A stretch of DNA of 64,000 bases, from NCBI RefSeq assembly GCF_014203155.1, contig NZ_JACHIK010000006.1, positions 1 through 64,000 on the forward strand, in the 5' to 3' direction. This DNA comes from Shinella fusca. Lineage in GTDB: Bacteria; Pseudomonadota; Alphaproteobacteria; Rhizobiales; Rhizobiaceae. Below the pieces are notes generated by a model. The model saw only the letters and a list, made by a program, of their open reading frames with translations. It was not told where the DNA came from and searched no databases. A program made the position numbers and the translations under genes. Below are positions 8,158 through 16,725 of the stretch, in pieces (position 1 is the stretch's first letter; each line of letters starts with the position of its first letter).

Positions 8158-9531
8158 ATGATCGACCCCAAGACCCTTGCCGACCGCTTTCCCGGCGACT
8201 TCGTGTTCGGCGTGGCGACCGCCGCCTTCCAGATCGAGGGGGCTGCGAAGATGGACGGGCGCAAGCCGTCGATCTGGGATGCCTTTTCCAACATGCCGGG
8301 CCGGGTCTTCGGCCGGCAAAACGGCGATATCGCCTGCGATCATTACAACCGGCTGGAGGAGGATCTCGACCTCATCGCCTCGCTCGGCGTCGAAGCCTAC
8401 CGCTTCTCCATCGCCTGGCCGCGCATCGTTCCGGAGGGCACGGGGCCGGTGAACGAGAAGGGGCTGGATTTCTACGACCGGCTCGTCGACGGCCTGAAGG
8501 CGCGCGGCATCAAGGCCTTCGCCACGCTCTACCATTGGGACCTGCCGCTGATGCTGGCGGGCGACGGCGGCTGGACGGCGCGCCAGACGGCCTATGCCTT
8601 CCAGCGCTATGCCCGCACGGTCATCGCCCGGCTCGGCGACCGGCTGGATGCGGTGGCGACCCTCAACGAGCCGTGGTGCTCCGTCTGGCTCAGCCATCTC
8701 TACGGCATCCACGCGCCGGGCGAGCGCAACATGGATGCCGCGCTCCATGCGCTCCACGTCACCAATCTCGCCCATGGCCTCGGCGTTGCGGCCATCCGCG
8801 CCGAGCGGCCGGAGCTTCCCGTCGGCCTCGTGCTGAACGCCCATTCGATCTATCCGGGCAGCGACAGTGCGGCCGACCGGGATGCCGCCGACCGCGCCTT
8901 CGATTTCCACAACGGCGTCTTCTTCGGCCCGGTCTTCAAGGGCGAATATCCGGAACGCTTCCTCGCCGCCCTCGGCGACCGTATGCCGGAAATCGAGCCC
9001 GGCGACATGGAGACGATTTCCCAGCCGCTCGACTGGTGGGGCCTCAACTACTATACGCCGATGCGCGTCGCGAACGATCCGGCCGAAGGGGCGGCGTTCC
9101 CGGCGACCGTTCCCGCCCCGCCCGTTGTAGATATCAAGACGGATATCGGCTGGGAAGTCTTCGCGCCGGCCCTCGGCGATCTCATCCGCAAGCTCAACGC
9201 GGATTACCGGCTGCCCGATTGCTACATCACGGAGAACGGCGCCTGCTACAATATGGGCGTGGAGAACGGCACGGTCGACGACCAGCCCCGCCTCGACTAC
9301 ATCGCCGAGCACCTTGCCGTCACCGCCGACCTCATCGCCGAGGGCTACCCGATGCGCGGCTACTTCGCCTGGAGCCTGATGGACAATTTCGAATGGGCGG
9401 AAGGCTACCGCATGCGCTTCGGCATCGTGCATGTGGACTACGACACGCAGGTGCGCACGGTGAAGAAGAGCGGGAAATGGTATGCGGCGCTCGCGGGGGA
9501 GTTTCCCAAGGGGAACCACCGGAAGCGGTGA
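8158..9531 (+). CDS. Beta-glucosidase, glycoside hydrolase family 1
   Basis: A 457-residue GH1 retaining beta-glucosidase, the family's usual length. The N-terminal signature FVFGVATAAFQIEG is present. The acid/base glutamate is E171 in TLNEPW and the nucleophile is E359 in ITENG. The sugar-contact segment near the C-terminus reads WSLMDNFEWAEGYRMRFG. There is no signal peptide, so it acts in the cytoplasm on an imported glycoside. The gene follows the transporter and dehydrogenase genes but is set apart by a repeat-filled gap with its own palindromic operator candidate, so it may be regulated separately. The natural aglycone or disaccharide is unknown. Confidence 0.96.
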   Translation: MIDPKTLADRFPGDFVFGVATAAFQIEGAAKMDGRKPSIWDAFSNMPGRVFGRQNGDIACDHYNRLEEDLDLIASLGVEAYRFSIAWPRIVPEGTGPVNEKGLDFYDRLVDGLKARGIKAFATLYHWDLPLMLAGDGGWTARQTAYAFQRYARTVIARLGDRLDAVATLNEPWCSVWLSHLYGIHAPGERNMDAALHALHVTNLAHGLGVAAIRAERPELPVGLVLNAHSIYPGSDSAADRDAADRAFDFHNGVFFGPVFKGEYPERFLAALGDRMPEIEPGDMETISQPLDWWGLNYYTPMRVANDPAEGAAFPATVPAPPVVDIKTDIGWEVFAPALGDLIRKLNADYRLPDCYITENGACYNMGVENGTVDDQPRLDYIAEHLAVTADLIAEGYPMRGYFAWSLMDNFEWAEGYRMRFGIVHVDYDTQVRTVKKSGKWYAALAGEFPKGNHRKR

Positions 9532-9537
9532 GCGCTT

Positions 9538-9675
9538 GCCCCTCACCCTAACCCTCTCCCCGTAAACGGGGAGAGGGGACGTGCCCTGCAAACGGTTGTC
9601 GATCGAGGAAAACGGCGCGGCATATTCCCTTCGCCCCGCTTGCGGGGAGAAGGTGCCGGTAGGCGGATGAGGGGC
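9538..9675. repeat. Family B intergenic mosaic repeat, copy 1 (RIME-like)
   Basis: The element is bounded by GCCCCTCA (9538-9545) and its reverse complement TGAGGGGC (9668-9675). It contains the hairpins CTCTCCCCGTAAACGGGGAGAG and CCCCGCTTGCGGGG. It fills the gap between the convergent beta-glucosidase and trhO genes. A near-identical layout occurs at 42567-42703. Confidence 0.8.
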
Positions 9676-9684
9676 TTTTCGCAG

Positions 9685-10623
9685 CTACTTCCCCAGATGC
9701 CGCTCGCCGCGCTTCCTCGCAAGGTCCATCTGCTTTTGCCGCTGGCGGAAGCGCAGGCGGTCTTCCTCGCTGCGGGTGGCGTGGCAGTGGGGGCAGGAGA
9801 CGCCGGCTTCGAAGAGGGGGGAGGCGATCTCTTCGGCCGTCAGTGGATGGCGGCAGGCACGGCAGAGTTCGTGCTCGCCTTCGGCAAGGCCGTGGGTGAC
9901 GGAGACGCGCTCGTCGAAGACGAAGCAGGCGCCCTCCCACAGGCTCTCTTCCGCCGGCACTTCCTCCAGATATTTCAGGATGCCGCCCTTGAGGTGGTAG
10001 ACCTCCTCGAAGCCCTCTTCCTTCATGAAGGCGGTGGCCTTCTCGCAGCGGATGCCGCCGGTGCAGTACATGGCGATCTTCGGCTTGTTGTGCAGGCCCG
10101 CATTGTTCCGCACCCAGTCGGGAAACTCGCGGAAGGTCTTGGTGTTCGGGTCGACCGCGCCCTTGAACATGCCGATCGCCGTCTCGTAGTCGTTGCGCGT
10201 GTCGATGACGATGGTGTCGGGGTCGGAGATCAGCGCGTTCCAGTCCTGCGGCGCCACATAGGTGCCGACGGAGCGGTTGGGGTCGATGTCCTCGACGCCC
10301 ATGGTGACGATCTCCTTCTTCAGCCGCACCTTCATGCGCAGGAAGGGCATTTCGGCGGCATGGCTCTCCTTGTGCTCCAGCGCGGAAAATTCCGGCTGGC
10401 GGCGCAGGAAGGAAAGTACGGCGCGAACGCCCTCCGGCGGGCCGGCGACGGTGCCGTTGATGCCCTCGTGGGCAAGCAGCAGCGTGCCGCGCACGTCGTT
10501 CTCCTCGCAGAGCGCCTGCAAGGGCGCGCGCAGCGCCGCGAAATGCGGAACCGGGACGAAATGATAGAGCGCGGCGACGAGGAAGCCGCCGTCCCCGGCA
10601 TGCGAAAGGATCTCGTTTGTCAT
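9685..10623 (-). CDS. trhO: tRNA uridine(34) hydroxylase TrhO (rhodanese-domain, UPF0176/YceA)
   Basis: A 312-residue member of the TrhO/YceA family, which hydroxylates wobble uridine 34 of some tRNAs on the way to 5-methoxyuridine or 5-carboxymethoxyuridine. The N-terminal UPF0176 domain contains [16 protein letters not shown] (near residues 46-61). The central rhodanese domain has the active-site loop [12 protein letters not shown] with cysteines C187 and C193. The C-terminal tail holds two CxxC pairs (CRAC and CPHC), probably metal-binding, as in longer family members. The protein is cytoplasmic. It lies convergent with the beta-glucosidase and is not obviously linked to it. Confidence 0.93.
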   Translation of the reverse strand: MTNEILSHAGDGGFLVAALYHFVPVPHFAALRAPLQALCEENDVRGTLLLAHEGINGTVAGPPEGVRAVLSFLRRQPEFSALEHKESHAAEMPFLRMKVRLKKEIVTMGVEDIDPNRSVGTYVAPQDWNALISDPDTIVIDTRNDYETAIGMFKGAVDPNTKTFREFPDWVRNNAGLHNKPKIAMYCTGGIRCEKATAFMKEEGFEEVYHLKGGILKYLEEVPAEESLWEGACFVFDERVSVTHGLAEGEHELCRACRHPLTAEEIASPLFEAGVSCPHCHATRSEEDRLRFRQRQKQMDLARKRGERHLGK

Positions 10624-10677
10624 GGCCGTCCCATACAGCCTCGCCGCTTTTCAGGCAATGCGGCGCGGCGTAGCGCC

Positions 10678-11163
10678 TCAGGTGAGCTGGTGCAGGCTTT
10701 CGCCGGTGCTGGCGCCGAGCGCCATCGACTGGTTGGAGTAGCGGCTTTCGCCCGTCACCTCCCGGCCCACCCAGTTCGGCAGCGCCGGCTCGTCGTGGAT
10801 GGAGGAAAGCTCCACCTCGGCGATCACCAGGCCCCGGTGCACGCCGCCATAGACGTCGACCTCCCAGACATGCCCCTCATAGGGCACCCGGTAGCGCACC
10901 TTCTCGATGACGTTGCCGATGGCGTGGCGCAGCATGTCTTCCGCCTCGTCGCGGTCGACGTCGAATTCGTATTCGTCGCGCACGAGCATGGTATGGCCGA
11001 CCTTGAGGGTGAGGCGCGCGCGCCCGTCGCCGTAGAGGCGGACCCGGAGGGAACGGTCGTCCTGGGCGACGATGTAAGCCTGTCTTATGGCGATGCCTTC
11101 GTCTGCGAAGGTGCGCCAGCGCTGGCCCGACACCAGGAACTTCCGCTCGATCTCTTTCGCCAT
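10678..11163 (-). CDS. CYTH-domain protein (triphosphate tunnel metalloenzyme)
   Basis: A 161-residue single-domain CYTH protein. The defining ExExK signature is at the N-terminus (MAKEIERKFLV, residues 4-8). Alternating charged residues typical of the triphosphate tunnel follow, for example RVRLYGDGRARLTLK and EKVRYRVPY. Family members hydrolyse inorganic triphosphate or thiamine triphosphate. I start at 11163 because the CYTH signature begins there; an open frame extends to 11226 but adds residues unlike the family. It lies 54 bases upstream of trhO on the same strand, so co-transcription is possible. Confidence 0.9.
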   Translation of the reverse strand: MAKEIERKFLVSGQRWRTFADEGIAIRQAYIVAQDDRSLRVRLYGDGRARLTLKVGHTMLVRDEYEFDVDRDEAEDMLRHAIGNVIEKVRYRVPYEGHVWEVDVYGGVHRGLVIAEVELSSIHDEPALPNWVGREVTGESRYSNQSMALGASTGESLHQLT

Positions 11164-11315
11164 AGGCTCGCTTTCGCGGTTGGAGAGGGGCTTGGGCGGG
11201 GGAAGACTACACGATAAGTGTGTCATGACAAGGCCGCAAATCGTGCTTTAGGCTCGACAGGGCGCGGCGGACACGCTATGCCGGGCTCAATTCAATCGTT
11301 TTAAAAGGTGGTGCC

Positions 11316-11954
11316 ATGCGCGAGAAAAACGCCAAGCTCCTTTCCGTCCTGAAGCTGCAGCCGGTGGTGCCGGTGCTGGTCATCGACGACGTCAAGACGG
11401 CCGTGCCGCTGGCGCGCGCGCTGGTGGCCGGCGGCCTCAAGGCCATCGAGATCACGCTGCGCACGACCGCGGCGCTGGAGGCGATCCGCGCCGTTGCCAA
11501 CGAGGTCGAGGGCGCCGTCGCCGGTGCCGGCACGATCCTCAACGCCGCGCAGTTCGAGGCGGCCGTGGAGGCCGGTTCGCAGTTCATCGTCAGCCCCGGC
11601 ACGACGCAGGAGCTGATCGATGCCGCCGCCGGTTCCGAAATCCCGCTCCTGCCGGGTGCGGCGACGGCCAGCGAGGTCATGGGCCTTCGCGAGGAAGGCT
11701 ACGAGGTGCTGAAGTTCTTCCCGGCCGAGCAGGCCGGTGGTGCGGCCTATCTCAAGTCGCTCTCCTCGCCGCTTGCCGGCACGCTGTTTTGCCCGACGGG
11801 CGGCATCTCGCTCAAGAACGCCAACGACTACCTCTCGCTGCCCAACGTCGTGTGCGTCGGCGGCTCGTGGGTCGCGCCGAAGGAACTTGTTGCAAAGGGC
11901 GACTGGGCGGGCATCGAGAAGCTTGCCGCCGAGGCGGCCGCGCTCAAGGCCTGA
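11316..11954 (+). CDS. eda: 2-dehydro-3-deoxy-phosphogluconate (KDPG) aldolase
   Basis: A 212-residue KDPG/KHG aldolase, which splits 2-keto-3-deoxy-6-phosphogluconate into pyruvate and glyceraldehyde 3-phosphate in the Entner-Doudoroff pathway. The Schiff-base lysine is K133 in LKFFPAE, the same position as in E. coli Eda. The general acid/base glutamate lies in AIEITLRT near residue 45, and the phosphate loop is CPTGGIS. Length matches the family (about 210). The ATG at 11316 follows AAAGGTGG. It stands alone, closed by a hairpin at 11977; edd and zwf are not in this window. Confidence 0.96.
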   Translation: MREKNAKLLSVLKLQPVVPVLVIDDVKTAVPLARALVAGGLKAIEITLRTTAALEAIRAVANEVEGAVAGAGTILNAAQFEAAVEAGSQFIVSPGTTQELIDAAAGSEIPLLPGAATASEVMGLREEGYEVLKFFPAEQAGGAAYLKSLSSPLAGTLFCPTGGISLKNANDYLSLPNVVCVGGSWVAPKELVAKGDWAGIEKLAAEAAALKA

Positions 11955-11976
11955 GGCAGGTTCGAAGGATTTGCGG

Positions 11977-12008
11977 ATGGGCGGCTTCCGGCCGCCCATT
12001 CGTGTTTG
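11977..12008 (+). terminator. Hairpin terminator after eda
   Basis: ATGGGCGGC (11977-11985) and GCCGCCCAT (11991-11999) form a perfect 9-bp stem with a 5-base loop, followed by TCGTGTTTGT. It lies 23 bases after the eda stop. The T-run is interrupted, so strength is uncertain. Confidence 0.65.
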
Positions 12009-12079
12009 TAATTGGCGGCGCGCCTTCCTATCTTGCCTTGCAGTCGGCCCTTGCCGAGACGGGAGAAACGGAGACGCCC

Positions 12080-12772
12080 ATGTTTGACGCCAAGACGTTG
12101 CTTGACCAGTTCCTCGGTTCGCAGGTGCCCGGCGCGGGCGGCACGGTGCGCGAGCGCGCCGGCCAGGTCACCCAGCTCGCCAAGGACAATCCGCTGGCCA
12201 CCATCGCCATTGCCGGCGTGCTGCTCGGCACGGATGGCGGGCGCAAGGTCGCGGGCTCGGCGCTGAAGCTCGGCAGCCTCGCCGCCATCGCCGGCCTCGG
12301 CTACCAGGCCTACAAGAACTACCGCGCCGGCCAGAGCCCGGCCGCGACCGCTGACGCCGGCACGCCCGAGCTTCTGCCGCCGCCGGCCGATTCCGGCTTC
12401 CATCCCGAAGCCGTCAGCACGGATTTCGCCCTCATCCTCGTGCGCGCCATGATCGCCGCCTCGCGCGCCGACGGCCATATCGACGATGCCGAGCGCGCCC
12501 GCATCATGGACAAGCTGAAGGTCTCCGGCCTCGGCGCGGACGCCGCGCAGTTCCTCGAAAACGAGCTTGCCAACCCGGTCGACCTCGACGCCATCGTCGT
12601 CGCGGCGGCGACGGAAGAGCAGTGCGTCGAGCTCTATACCGCCTCGCGCCTTGCCATCGAGCCGGAGACGCGGGCCGAGCGCGGCTATCTCGACCTCCTT
12701 GCCGGCCGCCTCGGCCTTGCCGATGCGCTGGTCGACCATATCGAGGCGACGGTTTCGGCCGCCAAGGCCTGA
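12080..12772 (+). CDS. DUF533 / TerB-like (tellurite-resistance-like) protein
   Basis: A 230-residue protein of the DUF533 family. The N-terminal part has a short hydrophobic, Gly-rich segment (TIAIAGVLLGTDGG and ALKLGSLAAIAGLGYQAYKN, residues 38-80), probably membrane-associated. The C-terminal 130 residues form a TerB-like helical domain with the acidic segment AASRADGHIDDAERARIM, a calcium-binding-like pattern typical of TerB folds. ATG at 12080 is chosen over upstream in-frame codons because it begins the family-like sequence and follows a GGGAGAAACGGAGA stretch. Function is unknown. Homologues in E. coli (YebE) are envelope-stress linked. Confidence 0.82.
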   Translation: MFDAKTLLDQFLGSQVPGAGGTVRERAGQVTQLAKDNPLATIAIAGVLLGTDGGRKVAGSALKLGSLAAIAGLGYQAYKNYRAGQSPAATADAGTPELLPPPADSGFHPEAVSTDFALILVRAMIAASRADGHIDDAERARIMDKLKVSGLGADAAQFLENELANPVDLDAIVVAAATEEQCVELYTASRLAIEPETRAERGYLDLLAGRLGLADALVDHIEATVSAAKA

Positions 12773-12842
12773 TCCCCGCTTTCCGCATTGCGCCGGCCGT
12801 CCGGCTGTTCTATCCCTTCGCCAGACCGAAGGAGGATTTTTC

Positions 12843-13535
12843 ATGCGCGATCTCAAGGATTGGAAGGGCTGCCCGCCGCCGGCGCCCGTGACGCTCGAAG
12901 GGCGCACCGTGCGCCTCGAGCCCTATGATCGCGCGCGCCATCTCGAAGCCCTCTGGGAGGCCTTCGGCGGCATGGGGATCAATCCGCTGCTCCTCTATTT
13001 CACGCAGGCCGATTTCGCCGGCATCGAGGATTTCGACGCCTGGTCCGAAAAGGCCATCAAGGGCGGCTGGGTGCGCGAGGTCATTATCGACAAGGCGAGC
13101 GGCAAGCCGGTCGGCATGGCGCATTACATGCGCCCCGACCCGGCGAACGGCGTGGTCGAGATCGGCGGCGTCGCCCATGGCGCCGGCATGGCACGCTCGC
13201 CGATGTCCACCGAGGCGCACTATCTTCTCGCAAGGCACGCCTTCGAGGACCTCGGCTACCGCCGCTACGAGTGGAAGTGCCACAACGACAACGCGGCCAG
13301 CAAGCGCACCGCCGCCCGGCTCGGCTTTACCTTCGAGGGCGTCTTCCGCCAGCACATGCTGTCCAAGGGTGAGAACCGGGATACGGCATGGTTCTCCATC
13401 ATCGACGGCGAATGGCCGGTGCTGGCGAAAGCTTTCGACGCCTGGCTGTCGCCGGAGAATTTCGGCGCGGACGGCCGGCAGAAGCGGAAGCTGGAAGATA
13501 TCCGCGCCGATATCGCCAAGGCGGGCGTGGCGTGA
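12843..13535 (+). CDS. GNAT-family N-acetyltransferase (RimJ/RimL type)
   Basis: A 230-residue GNAT protein resembling RimJ/RimL-type acetyltransferases (Acetyltransf_3). It begins with VTLEGRTVRLEPYDRARHLEALWEA, carries an IGGVAHGAGMARSPMSTEAHYLLARHAFEDLGYRR acetyl-CoA core (given here as positions 100-137), and has NDNAASKRTAARLGFTFEG, the usual C-terminal motif of this subfamily. The start follows a strong AAGGAGG. The substrate is unknown; many such proteins acetylate small amines or protein N-termini. It overlaps the following small gene by four bases (GTGA), suggesting translational coupling. Confidence 0.85.
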   Translation: MRDLKDWKGCPPPAPVTLEGRTVRLEPYDRARHLEALWEAFGGMGINPLLLYFTQADFAGIEDFDAWSEKAIKGGWVREVIIDKASGKPVGMAHYMRPDPANGVVEIGGVAHGAGMARSPMSTEAHYLLARHAFEDLGYRRYEWKCHNDNAASKRTAARLGFTFEGVFRQHMLSKGENRDTAWFSIIDGEWPVLAKAFDAWLSPENFGADGRQKRKLEDIRADIAKAGVA

Positions 13536-13744
13536 GCGGGGCACCGGAGCGCAAGGCGCAGGCGCTGGCCGCGCTGCTCATCCTCTTCGGCACGGGGCTC
13601 GCGTTCTATTTCCTGCCGAAGATCATGATCGCGCTCGGCGCCGTCTCGCCCTGGCTGGCAGGCGCGTTCGGCGCGCTCCTCGTCGCCGGCTTCTTCCTCA
13701 TCTTCTGGCTGCGGGCGCGCTACCAGCGGCGGCGCGGAAACTAG
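13532..13744 (+). CDS. Small two-helix inner-membrane protein
   Basis: A 70-residue protein starting at GTG 13532, inside the stop region of the GNAT gene (GTGA overlap). It contains two strongly hydrophobic segments, LAALLILFGTGLAFYFLP and AGAFGALLVAGFFLIFWL, separated by a short loop, and a basic C-terminus (RARYQRRRGN), giving both ends inside the cell by the positive-inside rule. I recognise no family. Coupling to the GNAT gene suggests shared expression but not a function. Confidence 0.6.
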   Translation: MSGAPERKAQALAALLILFGTGLAFYFLPKIMIALGAVSPWLAGAFGALLVAGFFLIFWLRARYQRRRGN

Positions 13745-14742
13745 GCCTGTAGCGAAGCGCCGAGCAACAGCAGGCCCATCACCATGACCAGGAGCGCGCC
13801 GCCGATCTCGATGGCGGTGCCGATGCGCGCGCCAAGCGAGCCGTTGCCGGCAAAGCGCATGGCCGCGCCCTTGGCCGTGACGGCGAGGGTGGCGAGGATC
13901 GAGACGGTGATGGCCGTGCCGATCGACATGGCAAGGACGGCGATGACTCCGCCGAGATAGAGGCCGTTGAGCAGGGCGAAGCTGAGGACGATCAGTGCGC
14001 CCGAGCAGGGCCGAAGCCCCACGGCGATAATGGCCGACCATGCCTCGCGCAGCGCGAAGCGCTCGCCCTTCAGGAGCGACGGGTCCGGCGCATGGGCGTG
14101 GCCGCAGGTCGAGCAGACCTCTCCGGCATGATGATGATGATGGTGGTGATGCCCGTGGTCGTGCGTGCCGTGAACCTCGACCGCCTGCGCGCCGATTGCC
14201 GGGACGCGGCGGGCGGGCGCGAGCTTGCGCAAGAGCAGCCAGGCGCCGAAGAGGGCGATGAGGGCGTAGCTTCCCGTTTCGAGCGCCCGGGTGGCGTCGG
14301 TCATGGAGACGGTCGTGCCGCGCAGGAACAGATAGGCCGCGCCGACGAGGAGGATTGCGACGATGCCCTGCAGGATCGCCGAGAGGAAGGAGAGGAGGAC
14401 GCCGCGCTTCAGCTCCACCTCGTTCGCCAGCATGTAGGACGAGATGACCGCCTTGCCGTGGCCGGGGCCGGCGGCATGGAAGATGCCGTAGGCGAAGGAA
14501 AGGCCGACGAGCGTTACGGCTGCCCACGGCGTTTCCCGCATCTCCTTCAATGCGCCCGTCATCAGCCGGTAGAAGCCCACCTGCTGCGTGTTGATCCAGG
14601 CGAAGAGGCCGCCGAAGACGCCCGTCGTGTTGAACCCCGGCTCGGCCGAGCCGATGCCGAGCGGAGATGCGGCGTGGGCGAGGGGAGCGAAGAGGGTGAG
14701 GGCGAAAAGGAGGAGGAGGGCGAGGTGGCGGGTGTGACTCAC
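13741..14742 (-). CDS. NicO/RcnA-type nickel/cobalt efflux permease
   Basis: A 333-residue membrane protein of the HoxN/HupN/NixA-related NicO family. It has a signal-like N-terminus (HLALLLLFALTLFAPLAHA), about six membrane helices, the motif HAAGPGHGKAVISSYML (near residue 95), and a His-rich cytoplasmic loop (HDHG then eight His, followed by CSTCGHAHAP) that probably binds metal. The only sensible start is GTG at 14742, formed at the edge of mosaic repeat A2, whose GAGGGGGG end serves as the ribosome-binding site. It is downstream of a DUF1007 gene on the same strand, a common pairing for Ni/Co export or uptake. The metal is inferred. Confidence 0.85.
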   Translation of the reverse strand: MSHTRHLALLLLFALTLFAPLAHAASPLGIGSAEPGFNTTGVFGGLFAWINTQQVGFYRLMTGALKEMRETPWAAVTLVGLSFAYGIFHAAGPGHGKAVISSYMLANEVELKRGVLLSFLSAILQGIVAILLVGAAYLFLRGTTVSMTDATRALETGSYALIALFGAWLLLRKLAPARRVPAIGAQAVEVHGTHDHGHHHHHHHHAGEVCSTCGHAHAPDPSLLKGERFALREAWSAIIAVGLRPCSGALIVLSFALLNGLYLGGVIAVLAMSIGTAITVSILATLAVTAKGAAMRFAGNGSLGARIGTAIEIGGALLVMVMGLLLLGASLQA

Positions 14743-14895
14743 CCCCCTCTGCCCTGCCGGACATCTCCCCCTCAAGGGGGGAGATTGGATGGAGCGGCGT
14801 TTCGCCCATCGTTGACGTAGCAGTTTGAGCAAAGGGCATGCGTCTTGCCGATCTCCCCCCTTGAGGGGGAGATGCCCGGCAGGGCAGAGGGGGGT
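14741..14895. repeat. Family A intergenic mosaic repeat, copy 2 (RIME-like)
   Basis: ACCCCCCTCTG (14741-14751) and CAGAGGGGGGT (14885-14895) are the same perfect terminal inverted repeats as at 6402-6522. Symmetry extends inward through GCCCTGCCGG and the ATCTCCCCC hairpins. It sits between the DUF1007 and NicO genes and its edge overlaps the NicO GTG start codon. Confidence 0.85.
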
Positions 14896-14912
14896 AGCGC
14901 TACGCCCGCCGC

Positions 14913-15554
14913 TCAGCATGTGACCTCCAGCCGGGTGGCGAAGAGTTTCGACATGTCGGTGCCGGTGGGGTCGTTGAAGAAGGCGTCGGTGAGGCTCGAC
15001 TGGTTTTCCGAAAGCACCTCGTCGGGGTCCGGCCGCACGACGGCGCTCTTGCAGGCGGCGAACTTGTCGCCGACGGTCACGAGGTCGCCGTCCGAAGGGA
15101 AATCCATCGAGGCGTACATGGTGGGGTCGTAGACGCCGAAGGTGAGCTTGCCCTTGAGCGGCATGACCTCGTCCGGCTTGACGGCGAAGAACATCAGGAG
15201 CTGGCCGTCCTTGTAGTCGACGTTGATGACGTCGGGTTTCCTGACCTTCACCGTCCGGCCGTCCTCGGTGATGGTCGTGTAGTAGCTGAACTCCTCCAGC
15301 GAATCGAGGACGGTCTTGCCGACCTCGGCAAGCTCGTCCGGGTCGAGCTCGGCATTGCTGTTCTTGTCGAAATCCATGACGACGCTGGCCGAGAACATCT
15401 CGTCGAAGCGCCAGACGTTGCGCAGCTCTTCGATTGTCCCGTCCTCGCCCGCCACCACCTCCAGCCGCGCCTCGGCGAAGATGTGCGGATGGGCGAGCGC
15501 CGCGGCAGGCGCGGCAAGGGCCGCACCGGCGATGAGAAGGGGGAGGAATCGCAT
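14913..15554 (-). CDS. DUF1007 family periplasmic protein
   Basis: A 213-residue exported protein of the DUF1007 family. ATG at 15554 is preferred over 15608 because it gives a clean signal peptide (MRFLPLLIAG core, cleavage after ALA near residue 21) followed directly by the family opening HPHIFAEARLEV. The central part contains FDKNSNAELDPDEL, an EF-hand-like acidic stretch. DUF1007 genes routinely lie next to NicO nickel/cobalt permeases, as here, and are thought to help metal delivery in the periplasm. The gene and the permease are separated only by repeat A2. Confidence 0.88.
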   Translation of the reverse strand: MRFLPLLIAGAALAAPAAALAHPHIFAEARLEVVAGEDGTIEELRNVWRFDEMFSASVVMDFDKNSNAELDPDELAEVGKTVLDSLEEFSYYTTITEDGRTVKVRKPDVINVDYKDGQLLMFFAVKPDEVMPLKGKLTFGVYDPTMYASMDFPSDGDLVTVGDKFAACKSAVVRPDPDEVLSENQSSLTDAFFNDPTGTDMSKLFATRLEVTC

Positions 15555-15638
15555 CGGGTCTCGGGCCTCTCGCGCATGCTTTGCGAAATGGAGAATCGTC
15601 CGGTTCATTGAAGCGGAAATGGGTCGGAATTGGGACCC

Positions 15639-16544
15639 CTAGGATTCGATGCCCGGATTGCGGCGGAACCAGCCGTGCAGGAAATCCACGAAGGTGCGCA
15701 CCTTTGCCGGCAGGTAGCGGCGGTGCGGGTAGATCGCGTAGATGCCGCGGTCGGTCGGAAGATAGTCTTCGAGGACGGAGACGATGCGGCCCGATTCGAG
15801 GCAGGAGCGGGCGATGAAGGCCGGCACCTGCGCGACGCCGAGGCCGCTTGCCGCCGCGCGCACGGCGGCCGTCGGGCTGTTCACCTCGATATGGCCGCTT
15901 ACCGGAACGGAAAAGCCCGCGCCCTTCTCATCGACGAAGCGCCAGTTGCTGTGCGACTTGCCGTTCGTGTCGATGATGCAGGGAAGGCGGGCAAGGTCGC
16001 CCGGATGCTCGATGGGACCGACCCGCTCCAGGAATTCCTCGCTGACGCAGATCTTCAGGTAGAAATCGCCGAGCTTGCGGGCGATGAGGGCCGAATCCTC
16101 CAACCGCGTGATGCGGATGGCGACGTCGAAGCCCTCTTCCACCAGGTCGACGAAGCGGTCGTCGGAGACGATCTCCAGCGAAAGCTCGGGATGCTCCCGG
16201 CCGAAATCGATCAGCGACTGGCCGATATCGGCATCGACGAAGGTGCGGGGCGCCGAAACCTTCAGCTTGCCGCGCAGGTCCGTGTTCTTCTCGCGCACCA
16301 GATCGGCGAGGTTGTCGATCTCCTTCAGGATGTCGGAGGCGGTGCGGTAATAGGTGTGGCCGGCCTCGGTCATCGAGAACTGGCGGGTGGTGCGGTTGAG
16401 CAGCAGCGTGCCGAGTTCGTCCTCCAGCTCGCGCACATATTTGGAAAGCAGCGCCTTGGAGCGGCCGGTCTTGCGCGAGGCGGCGGAAAAGCCCTCGGCA
16501 TCGACCACGTCGATGAAGGCCCGGATCCGGGTCAATGTATCCAT
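15639..16544 (-). CDS. LysR-family transcriptional regulator
   Basis: A 301-residue LTTR of usual length. The N-terminal winged helix-turn-helix spans residues 1-60 (IRAFIDVVDAEGFSAASRKT then SKYVRELEDELGTLLLNRTTR). The effector-binding domain follows and ends with FVDFLHGWF. It belongs to the AaeR/DmlR-like subgroup judging by SRKTGRSKALLSKYVRELE. It is divergent from the ornithine decarboxylase transcription unit, with 584 bases between the coding regions, so it may regulate that unit or itself. No inducer can be named. Immediately downstream (15555-15638) is only short intergenic DNA. Confidence 0.94.
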   Translation of the reverse strand: MDTLTRIRAFIDVVDAEGFSAASRKTGRSKALLSKYVRELEDELGTLLLNRTTRQFSMTEAGHTYYRTASDILKEIDNLADLVREKNTDLRGKLKVSAPRTFVDADIGQSLIDFGREHPELSLEIVSDDRFVDLVEEGFDVAIRITRLEDSALIARKLGDFYLKICVSEEFLERVGPIEHPGDLARLPCIIDTNGKSHSNWRFVDEKGAGFSVPVSGHIEVNSPTAAVRAAASGLGVAQVPAFIARSCLESGRIVSVLEDYLPTDRGIYAIYPHRRYLPAKVRTFVDFLHGWFRRNPGIES

Positions 16545-16691
16545 GTGTCCCCACTTGAATGGTGCGCCGGGTGTCTTGCGTTCCGGCCTGCGTCAGGCAC
16601 GGCCCCGGTGCATAAGAAATGTGTCAAAAAACCAGTTTCGCGAATGTCGTGGCTCGGGGAATATTTTCAATAGGCAAGTTCAAAAAACCTC

Positions 16692-16720
16692 TTGATTACG
16701 ACAGCGATTCTCCTTATCTC
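16692..16720 (+). promoter_or_regulatory. Candidate sigma-70 promoter of the ornithine decarboxylase leader
   Basis: TTGATT (16692-16697) and TATCTC (16715-16720) are separated by 17 bases, in an AT-rich patch just before the GC-rich structured leader. Placement fits a transcript that begins near 16727 and reads through the leader into the decarboxylase gene. Confidence 0.45.
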
Positions 16721-16725
16721 CGCGC

